The notes under the pieces are model-generated. The model saw nothing but the letters and a program-made list of their open reading frames with translations, was not told the origin of the DNA and did not search any database. The position numbers and the translations under genes are program-made. A DNA stretch of 64,000 nt from CAVPLM01 sp963713545 (lineage in GTDB: Bacteria; Actinomycetota; Thermoleophilia; RBG-16-64-13), in contig CAVQME010000002.1 in NCBI GenBank assembly GCA_963713545.1, forward strand, positions 186,001-250,000. The letters run 5' to 3'. Positions 18,458-26,549 of this stretch are shown here, piece after piece (position 1 is the first letter of the stretch; every line of letters begins with the position of its first letter).

Positions 18458-18866
18458 TGAGCTGTATCTGTGGCTCGACAGGCTGAAGCTCAAGCGGTCG
18501 GACAGTACCGTGGTACGCGCCGCGGTGGTGGTGGGGCCCTTGCTCGGTGAACGTCTGGCCAAGGACGACATGAGCGACTGGGAGATCTACCGGGCGCTGA
18601 GGACAACGCCCGTGGAAGCGCTCGTCTTCGCCCTCGCAGGCATGGAGCCGGGGCTCGTGTGCACCCGCGTGCGGCGGTATGTCACGGATATCCGCCACCG
18701 AACGCTCCATGTTACTGGGGACGACCTGCTGGCCCTGGGGATGAAGAAAGGTCCGGGGGTGGGGCGCGTGCTCGAGAGACTCAAGGGACTGCGGGTGGAA
18801 GGGATCGTCAACGGTAGGGAGGGAGAATTGGAGGCGGCGCGACAGATGGTGAAGAAGAGCGGATGA
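18381..18866 (+). CDS. C-terminal body of the tRNA nucleotidyltransferase, in a shifted frame
   Basis: Reads VVSWRLRLAAVTRNMSHDEL, ...SDWEIYRALRTTPVEALVFAL and VTGDDLLALGMKKGPGVGRVL, the usual helical RNA-binding tail of PAP/CCA enzymes (compare SEIY..L...P.E.L and ITG.DL..LG..PGP..G.IL). It follows seamlessly from the previous gene if the frame changes at about 18400, near GGCCGGACGAGG. If translated separately its first good start would be ATG 18447, giving 139 residues with no catalytic centre. Treat it as the last fifth of one gene. The stop overlaps the M50 gene. Confidence 0.8.
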   Translation: MSWTWPDEVVSWRLRLAAVTRNMSHDELYLWLDRLKLKRSDSTVVRAAVVVGPLLGERLAKDDMSDWEIYRALRTTPVEALVFALAGMEPGLVCTRVRRYVTDIRHRTLHVTGDDLLALGMKKGPGVGRVLERLKGLRVEGIVNGREGELEAARQMVKKSG

Positions 18867-19366
18867 GCATGGGCTGGTTTCAGAACATAGACTGGGTCCT
18901 GCTGGCCACCCTTATACCGGTGCTGGTCTTCTCCATGACCCTCCACGAACTGGCCCACGGCTTGGCTGCCTACAAGCTGGGTGACCCCACGGCCAAGATG
19001 CGCGGAAGACTCACCCTGAACCCGCTGAAGCACCTGGATCCGCTGGGAACGGCCATGTTCTTTGTCACTGCCATGATCCCCAATGGCTTCATTTTCGGAT
19101 GGGCCAAGCCAATCCCCGTTGCGCCCTACTACTTCAAAAGCAGGCAACGGGGCATGATGCTGGTCGGTCTGGTGGGGCCACTGACCAATTTCGCACTCGC
19201 CATCGTGTTCGCGGTGGTGCTCAATCTGCTCGAGCCGGTCCTCAACAAATCGGGATACATAACCGACTACCTATTCGGAGCTGGTGCCCGACGGCTCCAC
19301 CCTGGCTCTTCACTCTGCTCTTTCTGGCCCTTGAGGTTAACGTGGTGCTGGGCATCTTCAATCTGA
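18863..19366 (+). CDS. site-2 protease (M50) family, N-terminal part, frame-shifted
   Basis: Membrane metalloprotease of the compact YwhC/M50B type. Transmembrane helix 1 holds the zinc motif in SMTLHELAHGLAAYKLGD (HExxH); further hydrophobic segments follow (ATLIPVLVFS, FFVTAMIPNGFIFG, LVGLVGPLTNFALAIVFAVVL) and FGWAKPIPV. After ITDYLFGAG at about 19285 the frame runs into an Arg/Trp/Cys-rich tail unlike the family. The third zinc ligand motif lies in a different frame downstream. ATG overlaps the preceding stop. Confidence 0.8.
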   Translation: MSMGWFQNIDWVLLATLIPVLVFSMTLHELAHGLAAYKLGDPTAKMRGRLTLNPLKHLDPLGTAMFFVTAMIPNGFIFGWAKPIPVAPYYFKSRQRGMMLVGLVGPLTNFALAIVFAVVLNLLEPVLNKSGYITDYLFGAGARRLHPGSSLCSFWPLRLTWCWASSI

Positions 19367-19569
19367 TCCCGGTGCCTCCCCTTGACGGCTCGAGGATCGT
19401 GGGAGGGTTCTTGCCCAAGCGCGCCTACGACGTCTGGGTAGGCATCGACCGTTACGGGACCTTCATAATCATCATCCTTCTGGTCCTTATCAGCAGCTCG
19501 GCGTTGGGCGATCGGCTGATTGATGGCTATTGGGCTCTGTTCGAAGCCATGCTGCCCGCCTATCAGTAG
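19270..19569 (+). CDS. site-2 protease (M50) C-terminal part, in a shifted frame
   Basis: Carries the missing half of the preceding gene: FTLLFLALEVNVVLGIFNLI, then PVPPLDGSRIVGG with the zinc-binding Asp, then a hydrophobic FIIIILLVLISSSALG helix. No start codon precedes the conserved part in this frame, so it must derive from the upstream gene by a one-base change near 19285 or by recoding. Joined length would be about 235 residues, normal for the compact M50 group. Confidence 0.75.
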   Translation, partial: PIRSWCPTAPPWLFTLLFLALEVNVVLGIFNLIPVPPLDGSRIVGGFLPKRAYDVWVGIDRYGTFIIIILLVLISSSALGDRLIDGYWALFEAMLPAYQ

Positions 19570-19584
19570 AACAGAGAGGCCCCT

Positions 19585-20325
19585 CTGAGAACGCTGGAAC
19601 TGGATCTGGAGGTCTATCAGGGGCCCTTCGATCTTCTGCTGTCCTTGGTCCTCAAGGAAGAGATCGATCTGCTCGAGGTCCCTCTGCTCGACGTCATCCT
19701 TGCCTATCTGGAGGCTTCCGAAGAGAGTGCCGCTCCCGAGTACTGGGACGAGATGACGGAGTTCTTGATCCTCATGAGCCTGCTGGTGGAGGTCAAGTCC
19801 CGGCTTCTGCTCCCCGAGGCCTACCCGCAGCTCGAAACGGAGATGACGCCCGAGGAGGCTCGGGATCAGCTTCTGTCCCGGCTCTTCGAATACAGCAAGT
19901 TCAGATCGGTCGCAGTCCATCTCCGGGAAGGGGCCGAAAATGCCGCAGGCGCCCTGCTGCGCCCACCGGCGGCGGAGCCGATGCGTAGGTTGGCCGCTCT
20001 GGACGACATCGCCGGCACTGGAGACGTCATGGAGCTACACGATTGCCTCGTCCGCCTTATGGCCAGCAAACGAGAGCCCGACACGGGCCACATCTCCCAG
20101 ATCAAGGTAGAGCTGCGGCACCAGATCAGTATCATCCGAAGAGTCCTTGCCAAGAAAGGCCGCCTGTCGTTCAACAGCATATTCGGCGGAGAGGAGCCCC
20201 TGGTCCAGGCGCTATCGCTGTTCGCTCTCCTCGAACTCGTCACTCGGGGCGAGGTGCGGGTCTCCCAGCCCCGCCCCTTTGGCGATATCGTAGTGAGCGC
20301 GCAGGCCACCCACGAGACCGCGTAG
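19585..20325 (+). CDS. scpA: segregation and condensation protein ScpA (probable CTG start)
   Basis: Kleisin subunit of the SMC-ScpA-ScpB condensin, 246 residues from 19585. The conserved kleisin start LDLEVYQGPFDLLLSL needs initiation before the first ATG/GTG/TTG-type codon (TTG 19645). The frame is closed by a stop at 19567, and the only usable start is CTG 19585, with GAGAGG 5 nt upstream. The middle has EMTEFLILMSLLVEVKSRLLLP; the C-terminal winged helix has RLSFNSIFGGEEPLVQALSLFALLELV in pieces. scpB follows after 9 nt. Confidence 0.9.
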   Translation: MRTLELDLEVYQGPFDLLLSLVLKEEIDLLEVPLLDVILAYLEASEESAAPEYWDEMTEFLILMSLLVEVKSRLLLPEAYPQLETEMTPEEARDQLLSRLFEYSKFRSVAVHLREGAENAAGALLRPPAAEPMRRLAALDDIAGTGDVMELHDCLVRLMASKREPDTGHISQIKVELRHQISIIRRVLAKKGRLSFNSIFGGEEPLVQALSLFALLELVTRGEVRVSQPRPFGDIVVSAQATHETA

Positions 20326-20334
20326 GGAGCAGCC

Positions 20335-20952
20335 ATGAACGACGTCTTCATCGATGACGCCCGGCCCAGAGCCATGAGACGCGAAGTCGAGGCCATCCTG
20401 TTCGCGTCTGGCGCTCCGCTCTCGATCGAGGACATACTGCGGGCCCTGTCTCTGCAGGACCCCGGTGACCGCGATACCGTGGAAGACATCTTGCGCTCGC
20501 TGGCAGAGGAGTTCGCTCCCCACGGGGAGCGAGGGTTCGAACTGGTACGCCTGGCCGGTGGTTGGGCCTTCCGCACCAACCCTCTCTGCGAGAGCGCCGT
20601 CTCCGCGCTCTTCGAGCTGCCCGAAGACGCCAGCCGGCTCTCACCCGCGGCTATGGAGACACTGGCTATCGTAGCCTACCTGCAGCCGGTGTCGCGGCCC
20701 CAGATAGCCGAGATCCGCGGGGTCAACTCCGACTCTCCTCTGCACAAGCTAATCGAGAGAGAGTTCATCACCGAGGTGGGGCGTTCGCAGGCGGCCGGAG
20801 GAGCCGTCCTGTACGGCACCACCCCGCGGTTCGAGGCCATGTTCGGGCTCTCCGGCCTCGACGAGCTTCCCGATCTGGAGGGCTTCGCTCTCACCGAACC
20901 GCAGAAGGACGAGCTCCGTCGCCGGCTGGGAATGCTCTCCGTGCCGGAATGA
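20335..20952 (+). CDS. scpB: segregation and condensation protein ScpB
   Basis: Partner of ScpA in the SMC complex; 205 residues made of two winged helices. Typical pieces: VEAILFASGAPLSIEDIL at the N-terminus, GGWAFRTNPL, LSPAAMETLAIVAYLQPVSR, and PQIAEIRGVNSD. GGAVLYGTTPRFEAMFGL matches the conserved YGTT.xFL..FGL end. The stop overlaps the rluB ATG, so scpA-scpB-rluB is one operon as in most Gram-positives. Confidence 0.95.
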   Translation: MNDVFIDDARPRAMRREVEAILFASGAPLSIEDILRALSLQDPGDRDTVEDILRSLAEEFAPHGERGFELVRLAGGWAFRTNPLCESAVSALFELPEDASRLSPAAMETLAIVAYLQPVSRPQIAEIRGVNSDSPLHKLIEREFITEVGRSQAAGGAVLYGTTPRFEAMFGLSGLDELPDLEGFALTEPQKDELRRRLGMLSVPE

Positions 20953-21680
20953 CCGAGCGTCTGCAGAAGTTCCTTGCCGAGGCGGGTCTGGGTTCACGCA
21001 GGCACTGCGAGGAACTCATCCGCGCCGGCCGGGTGGCGGTGGACGGCACTACGGCTGAGCTGGGGGCCTCGATCGACCCCGAGGCGGCCGAAGTCCTGGT
21101 GGACGGCCGCCGGGTGACCAGGGAGAAGAAGGAATACTGGCTGCTCAACAAACCGGCCGGGGTCCTGAGCGCGGCCTCCGATGCCCGAGGGCGGCCCACG
21201 GTGATCGACTGCGTGCCGACCCGCGCCCGGGTCTTTCCCGTGGGCAGACTCGACCTCAGCAGCACCGGGCTTTTGCTACTCACCAACGACGGCGAATTGG
21301 CCGCGCGCTTGCTCCATCCCCGCTATCACGTGGAGAAGGAGTATGTGGTAGCGGTGCGCGGCACGGTAGACCGATCGAGCTTGGGCCGATTGCGTGCCGG
21401 CGTCGCCCTCGAGGATGGCAGGACCTCGCCGGCGACGGTGGAACTCATTTCCACCGACCGTTCGAGGAGTGGCAAGATCAGCAGCGCGCTGCGCGTGGTC
21501 ATCCACGAAGGCCGGAAGCGCCAGGTCCGACGGATGTTCGAAGCTGTGGGGCATCGCGTCATAGCCCTTCACCGCAGCCGCTTCGACGGGCTCACCGACG
21601 CCGGGCTGGCCGTGGGGCACGTGCGCCCGCTCTCTTCGGCAGAGATAGAGCGGCTGTACCGGTCGTCCCAGGCTGGTTGA
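20949..21680 (+). CDS. rluB: 23S rRNA pseudouridine synthase (RluB-like)
   Basis: RsuA/RluB/E/F-type pseudouridine synthase, 243 residues. S4 domain at the N-terminus (RLQKFLAEAGLGSRRHCEEL), catalytic motif FPVGRLDLSSTGLLLLTNDG with the active-site Asp, KEYVVAVRG, and the C-terminal EGRKRQVRRMFEAVGH. RluB modifies U2605 of 23S rRNA; the exact target here is inferred from the scpAB neighbourhood. Start is the ATG overlapping the scpB stop. Confidence 0.92.
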   Translation: MTERLQKFLAEAGLGSRRHCEELIRAGRVAVDGTTAELGASIDPEAAEVLVDGRRVTREKKEYWLLNKPAGVLSAASDARGRPTVIDCVPTRARVFPVGRLDLSSTGLLLLTNDGELAARLLHPRYHVEKEYVVAVRGTVDRSSLGRLRAGVALEDGRTSPATVELISTDRSRSGKISSALRVVIHEGRKRQVRRMFEAVGHRVIALHRSRFDGLTDAGLAVGHVRPLSSAEIERLYRSSQAG

Positions 21681-21729
21681 GGGCCTGCATCCTACCGCCT
21701 AAGAGGGGTCACTCATACCTTCGCTGCTC

Positions 21730-21735
21730 TATACT
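21730..21735 (+). promoter_or_regulatory. possible -10 element for the aromatic operon
   Basis: TATACT lies 112 nt before hisC in a 166-nt gap after rluB. A convincing -35 is not seen at the expected distance. It is the best promoter-like sequence before the hisC-aroF-tyrA-aroA block. Confidence 0.4.
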
Positions 21736-21846
21736 GAGTGATTCTGCGGCAGCACCACGCGTCGCGACTCGCTCTGACAAAGAGGACGCGGCCAGGACCA
21801 AGAGACCGCGAGACGAAGCACGAGATTTGATGACGGCAGAGACGAC

Positions 21847-23007
21847 ATGAGGCTGAATCCCGTCCTAGAGAGACTAACACCCTACCGGGCCGGACCTCCG
21901 GTGGCTGATATCCAGGCGCGCTATCAGTTGGAAAAGGTGGCCAGGCTGTCGGCCAACGAGAGTCCCTACGGACCGTTCCCCGAGGTCATCGAGGCCATGA
22001 AGGCGGCGCTGGACGGGCTCAACCGTTATCCGGACGGAGGGTGCAGCGATCTGCGCAGACTGCTGTCCCGGCGGCTTCAAGTACCCGAGGACTACCTGGT
22101 GTTCGGCAACGGTTCGTGCGAACTGCTCATGCTCCTGGGGGAGGCCTTCCTCAGCCCGAAGAACCACGCCGTCTTTCCGCATCCCTCGTTCGTGATGTAC
22201 CGGTCGATCGCTCTTGCCCACGGCGCCCCGTTCACAGCCCTGCCTCTCCCGGAGCTGGAATACGATCTCGAGACCATGTTGGCGGCCGTGACGGACGATA
22301 CGAGCCTGCTCATCATATGCAACCCCAACAATCCCACGGGCAGTTACGTCGAGCCCGGCGTCCTGCGCGCTTTCCTGCGCCGCGTCCCAGAGGACACCGT
22401 CGTAGTCCTCGACGAGGCGTACGGGGAGTTCGTGACCTCGCCGGCCCAGGAAGATTCCACAGCCTGGGTGGTCGACCACCCCAATCTCGTGGTCCTGCGA
22501 ACCTTTTCTAAGATCTACGGGCTGGCAGGCCTGCGACTGGGGTACGGCATCGCCCACCCCGAAGTCATCCAGGCTCTGGATAAGCTCCGCCAGCCCTTCA
22601 ACGTGGACTCGCTCGCTCAGATCGCTGCGGCTGAAGCCCTGCGCCATCCTGAGCTCATAGACCAGCGGCGAGAGCTCGTGGCGACGGAGAGACACCGCAT
22701 GGCCCGGAGTCTCCAAAGCATGGGCGTGGGATTCAGACCCAGCCAGGCGAATTTTCTCCTTGTGGACGTCACCGCCCTGTCCATACCAGGTCCCGAGGTC
22801 GCTCAGGCCCTGCTGGAGAACGGAGTGATGACCCGTTCGGGATATGCGATGGAGTGCCCCGGGTGGATTCGGGTTACCATAGGTGAAGCGGAGGAGAACG
22901 ACCTCTTTCTCTCGGTCATGAGGAAGCTGCGGGAGGCCCCGGCTATCCAGGTGGGGCCGCACGTCGTGAATGGCCTGAGCGCCGAAGCGTTGAGTCCGGA
23001 GAGTTGA
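21847..23007 (+). CDS. hisC: histidinol-phosphate / aromatic aminotransferase
   Basis: Fold-type I PLP aminotransferase, 386 residues, HisC family. Conserved SANESPYGPFPEV substrate region, CNPNNPTGSYV, DEAYGEFV and the PLP lysine in RTFSKIYGLAGLRLGYG. HisC enzymes act on histidinol phosphate, and many also transaminate phenylpyruvate or arogenate. Because it leads an operon with DAHP synthase, TyrA and AroA and no his genes are near, an aromatic role is likely here (inference from context). Confidence 0.88.
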   Translation: MRLNPVLERLTPYRAGPPVADIQARYQLEKVARLSANESPYGPFPEVIEAMKAALDGLNRYPDGGCSDLRRLLSRRLQVPEDYLVFGNGSCELLMLLGEAFLSPKNHAVFPHPSFVMYRSIALAHGAPFTALPLPELEYDLETMLAAVTDDTSLLIICNPNNPTGSYVEPGVLRAFLRRVPEDTVVVLDEAYGEFVTSPAQEDSTAWVVDHPNLVVLRTFSKIYGLAGLRLGYGIAHPEVIQALDKLRQPFNVDSLAQIAAAEALRHPELIDQRRELVATERHRMARSLQSMGVGFRPSQANFLLVDVTALSIPGPEVAQALLENGVMTRSGYAMECPGWIRVTIGEAEENDLFLSVMRKLREAPAIQVGPHVVNGLSAEALSPES

Positions 23008-23008
23008 C

Positions 23009-24046
23009 GTGGAGATAGTGAGCACAGAGATGATGATCGTCATGCAGGAGACCGCCACTTCGCAAGACGTGGAGCGGATCCTCGAGCGGTTGGAGAGCGC
23101 GGGGGCGAGCGGTCACGTATCCACCAGTGACGTCGTCACGGTCATAGGGGTGATGGGGGAGCGAGACGTCATCGCCGGACTGCCTCTCGAGGCCTACCCC
23201 GGCGTGGACAAAGTCGTGCCCATACTGCGTCCCTACAAACTGGTGAGCCGGGAGTTCCGCCGCTCCGACACGGTCATAACGGTCGGCGGCACCAGTCTCG
23301 GGGGAGGGCATGTCGCCCTGATCGCAGGCCCCTGCTCCGTGGAGACTAGGGAGCAACTTCTGGAGGCAGCCAGGATAGCTCAGCAGGCCGGGGCGACCAT
23401 GCTCCGCGGCGGGGCGTTCAAGCCTCGGACGTCTCCTTACGCGTTCCAAGGCCTCGGCGTGGAAGGGCTGGAGATCCTGGCTGAAGCCCGCCGTTTGAGC
23501 GGGCTGCCCATCGTCACCGAACTCATGGATCCCCGTCACCTGGAAGATGTGGCAGCCTACTCGGATATCATCCAGATCGGCGCGCGCAACATGCAGAACT
23601 TCCAGCTTCTTTCTTCAGTGGGCGAGGTGGACAGGCCGGTGCTACTCAAGAGGGGGCTGGCGGCCACGATCGACGAGTTGCTGATGGCCGCCGAATACAT
23701 CGTCAAAGAAGGCAACGACAGGGTGATCCTTTGCGAGCGGGGCATACGCACCTTCGAGACCGCCACGAGGAACACCCTCGATATCTCAGCCATACCCATA
23801 ATCAAGCAGCGCAGCCATCTGCCCGTGGTCGTGGATCCCAGTCACGCGACCGGCAAGGTCGAACTGGTGGAGCCTCTGTCTTTGGCGGCCATCGCCGCCG
23901 GGGCGGACGGCATCATGATAGAGATGCACCCGACACCCGAAACGGCCCTCTCCGACGGCGCCCAATCGCTCGACCCGGATCAGTTCACCCGCGTCTCCGC
24001 CCGCATCAGGGATATAGTCGCCTGGACCGGCAAGACCCTGGGGTAG
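23009..24046 (+). CDS. aroF: 3-deoxy-7-phosphoheptulonate synthase (DAHP synthase, type I beta)
   Basis: First committed enzyme of the shikimate pathway, 345 residues. An N-terminal ferredoxin-like regulatory domain (about 1-75: MMIVMQETATSQDVERIL, VVTVIGVMGERDVI) resembles that of Thermotoga DAHP synthase, where it mediates Tyr/Phe inhibition. The barrel carries LIAGPCSVET, MLRGGAFKPRTSPYAFQGLG, QIGARNMQNFQLL, VLLKRGLAATIDE, ILCERGIRTFE and VVDPSHATGK. GTG start one base after the hisC stop. The gene symbol follows Gram-positive usage; aroG would serve as well. Confidence 0.93.
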   Translation: MEIVSTEMMIVMQETATSQDVERILERLESAGASGHVSTSDVVTVIGVMGERDVIAGLPLEAYPGVDKVVPILRPYKLVSREFRRSDTVITVGGTSLGGGHVALIAGPCSVETREQLLEAARIAQQAGATMLRGGAFKPRTSPYAFQGLGVEGLEILAEARRLSGLPIVTELMDPRHLEDVAAYSDIIQIGARNMQNFQLLSSVGEVDRPVLLKRGLAATIDELLMAAEYIVKEGNDRVILCERGIRTFETATRNTLDISAIPIIKQRSHLPVVVDPSHATGKVELVEPLSLAAIAAGADGIMIEMHPTPETALSDGAQSLDPDQFTRVSARIRDIVAWTGKTLG

Positions 24047-24051
24047 GCAGC

Positions 24052-25188
24052 GTGGCCTCGGATCAACTGCACAGCGGCGTTCATCGCTTGGCCGTCGTCG
24101 GTGTGGGCATGATGGGAGGAAGTCTCGCCCTGGCCGCCCGGGAGCGTGCCCGCGTGGACGAGGTGGTGGGCTTCGACTCCGACTCTGCCGCTCTCGAGAC
24201 TGCCTTGCGCCACGGGGTCATCACGGAGGCCGCGTCCACCGCCGCGGAGGCGGCGGCCTACGCCGACTTGGTGATCGTCTCGACCCCGGTCCGCAGCATC
24301 CCGGCGTTGGTGGAGGAGTGTGCCGGCGCCGAACCGAGGCCCCGGCTCATCTCCGACATGGGAAGCACTAAGTCGGCGATCATTCGTGGTCTATCGCCGT
24401 TGGCCCGCTCACTCTTCATCGGCGGTCACCCGATCTGCGGTGCTGCCGATTCCGGAGTCAAGTACGCCCGGGCCGACCTCTTCGAGGGGGCCACCTACTT
24501 TCTCTGCACCACCGGAGCCGCCTTCCCCAAGCTCTACGAGATGCTGCAGAGCTTCATACTCGATCTGGGCGGGCGACCCACCCATATCGATGCCGTGGCC
24601 CACGATCGCATCATGGCCGTCGTCAGTCACCTGCCGCACGTGGTCGCCAACATCCTCATGGAACACGCGGGGGAGTTCAAAGTGGGCGGAAAGCGGGCTC
24701 TCCACTGCGTCGGTTCCAGCTTCAAGGACCTCACCCGTGTGGCGGGCGCCAACCCGCCCATGTGGCGCGACATCTTCCTGGAGAACCGGGAGGCCCTCGC
24801 CGACGCTCTCGCCTTCCTGCGGGGAGAGTTGGACGGTTTCTCCGCCTATCTGGAGGCCGGCGACGAGTCTAGCATCGCCAAGGCGATCCAGAAGGCGGCC
24901 ACCTCCCGGGAGGAGCTCCTCGAATACGAAGACATCACTCCGCAAACCCTCTACAAGGTCACCGTGCGCATCCCCGACCAACCCGGGGTCCTTTCCCGGG
25001 TGATGACCGCGCTGGGGGACGCCCAGATAAACGTGGAAGACCTCACCCTGCATCACGTGAGCCGCAGCGTAGGGGGCGATCTCGTGCTGTTCATCCAGGG
25101 GGAGGAGGTCGCAGACACTGCGGGCGCTTTGCTCGGAGGCCTGGGCTTCCCCACAGTCGTCCGGTTCACCGGTGACAGCAGTGAATGA
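24052..25188 (+). CDS. tyrA: prephenate dehydrogenase with C-terminal ACT domain
   Basis: TyrA, 378 residues, oxidising prephenate (or arogenate) toward tyrosine. Rossmann motif AVVGVGMMGGSLALAA, STPVRSIPALV, SDMGSTKSAII, GGHPICGAADSGV with the catalytic His, and AVAHDRIMAVVSHLPHV. An ACT domain fills residues about 300-375 (KVTVRIPDQPGVLSRVMTAL), consistent with feedback by tyrosine. Start GTG 24052, 5 nt after the DAHP synthase stop; the 3' end overlaps aroA by 17 nt. Confidence 0.93.
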   Translation: MASDQLHSGVHRLAVVGVGMMGGSLALAARERARVDEVVGFDSDSAALETALRHGVITEAASTAAEAAAYADLVIVSTPVRSIPALVEECAGAEPRPRLISDMGSTKSAIIRGLSPLARSLFIGGHPICGAADSGVKYARADLFEGATYFLCTTGAAFPKLYEMLQSFILDLGGRPTHIDAVAHDRIMAVVSHLPHVVANILMEHAGEFKVGGKRALHCVGSSFKDLTRVAGANPPMWRDIFLENREALADALAFLRGELDGFSAYLEAGDESSIAKAIQKAATSREELLEYEDITPQTLYKVTVRIPDQPGVLSRVMTALGDAQINVEDLTLHHVSRSVGGDLVLFIQGEEVADTAGALLGGLGFPTVVRFTGDSSE

Positions 25189-26521
25189 GGCTCCGAACGG
25201 CGGGTTCTTCGAGCCGGCCGCGAGCGGCCTGCGAGGGGCGGTCCGCGTGCCGGGAGACAAGTCGGTGTCGCACCGGGCGGTCTTATTGGGAGCCGTGAAC
25301 GACGGCGACGTGAAGGTCACCGGGTTTCTCCGCTCCGCGGACACTCTGGCCACCGTGGCCGCTGTGACGGCCCTCGGGGTGGAGGTCCAGGATCAGGAGA
25401 GCGACGGCCTGCTCATCATGGGACGGGGGTGGACCGGGCTGTCCGAGCCAGACCACGTCATCGACGTGCTCAACTCGGGGACCCTCATCCGTCTGCTGCC
25501 GGGGCTCATTGCTTCGCTGCCGTTCCTCTGCGTGCTCACGGGGGACGAAAGCATACGCAGACGCCCGATGGCCCGCGTGCTCGAGCCCCTGCGGGTGATG
25601 GGAGCCACGGTCATGGGCCGGCAGGCCGATACGTTACCGCCCCTGGCCATCAGGGGAGGACCTCTCCGGGGGCTGACTCACCACATGGCCGTCGCCTCGG
25701 CCCAGGTCAAGTCGTGCGTCCTTCTGGCCGGGCTGCGGGCGGAAGCCGAGACGACCCTAGTCGAACCGGCACCCTCACGGGACCACACCGAGCGGATGAT
25801 CCGCTTCGCGGGAGGGCGGGTCCAGCGCGAAGAGGTCTCCGGCGGAGTAGGGATGGTGCGAGTCTGGCCGCTCGAGCGCCTCTCTATGGACACGGTCGCC
25901 GTCCCGGGTGATTTCAGCTCGGCGGCGTTCTTGCTGGTCGCGGCGCTGCTCACGCCCGGCTCCGAGGTGACCATCGAGAACTGCGGGCTGAATCCGTCGC
26001 GTACTGGGTTACTGGCCGTCCTGGAGCGCATGGGCGCCGACATCCATCTGGAGCGAGGCGAGATGCTGGGGCCCGAGCCGGAGGGGCGGGTCACTGCCCG
26101 CAGCTCAGGCCTGGTAGCTACGGAGGTCGCTCCGGCCGAGGTGCCGGGCCTCATAGACGAGCTGCCTCTCTTCCTGCTGGCCGCCGCCCGGGCCGAGGGG
26201 ATGTCCCGGCTGCGCGGCGCTGCCGAACTGCGGGCCAAAGAAAGCGACCGGCTGGAGGTCATGGCCTCGATCCTGCGGGCGCTAGGAGTGGACGTCACCG
26301 AATACCCCGACGGGATGGACGTGGTGGGCAACCCTCAGGGCTGGCATGGAGGCGCGGCCTTTCCCTGCGCCGACCATCGCATGGCTATGGTGGGCGCCGT
26401 GGCGGGGGCCGCTTCTCGAAAGGGCGTGGTCGTGGACGACGTGGATTGCATATCCGTCTCGTACCCGGGCTTCACCGAGACGTTCGAGTCCCTGGGGGGC
26501 ACATGGAAGCCGCAACACTGA
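25172..26521 (+). CDS. aroA: 3-phosphoshikimate 1-carboxyvinyltransferase (EPSP synthase)
   Basis: Joins phosphoenolpyruvate to shikimate-3-phosphate; 449 residues. VPGDKSVSHRAVLLGA holds the substrate Lys and Ser-Arg; LNSGTLIRLLPGL stands where the usual NAGTAMRLL motif sits; TGDESIRRRPMARVLEPLR, PGDFSSAAFLLVAAL, the catalytic Asp in DELPLFLLAAARA, and LRAKESDRLEVMA and DHRMAMVGAVAG follow. The S-G-T-L-I active-site loop is closer to class II-type variants than to E. coli. GTG 25172 overlaps tyrA; GTG 25181 is an alternative. Confidence 0.95.
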   Translation: MTAVNEAPNGGFFEPAASGLRGAVRVPGDKSVSHRAVLLGAVNDGDVKVTGFLRSADTLATVAAVTALGVEVQDQESDGLLIMGRGWTGLSEPDHVIDVLNSGTLIRLLPGLIASLPFLCVLTGDESIRRRPMARVLEPLRVMGATVMGRQADTLPPLAIRGGPLRGLTHHMAVASAQVKSCVLLAGLRAEAETTLVEPAPSRDHTERMIRFAGGRVQREEVSGGVGMVRVWPLERLSMDTVAVPGDFSSAAFLLVAALLTPGSEVTIENCGLNPSRTGLLAVLERMGADIHLERGEMLGPEPEGRVTARSSGLVATEVAPAEVPGLIDELPLFLLAAARAEGMSRLRGAAELRAKESDRLEVMASILRALGVDVTEYPDGMDVVGNPQGWHGGAAFPCADHRMAMVGAVAGAASRKGVVVDDVDCISVSYPGFTETFESLGGTWKPQH

Positions 26522-26549
26522 CACGCGGGCCACGGGGAGCGATCTGCCC

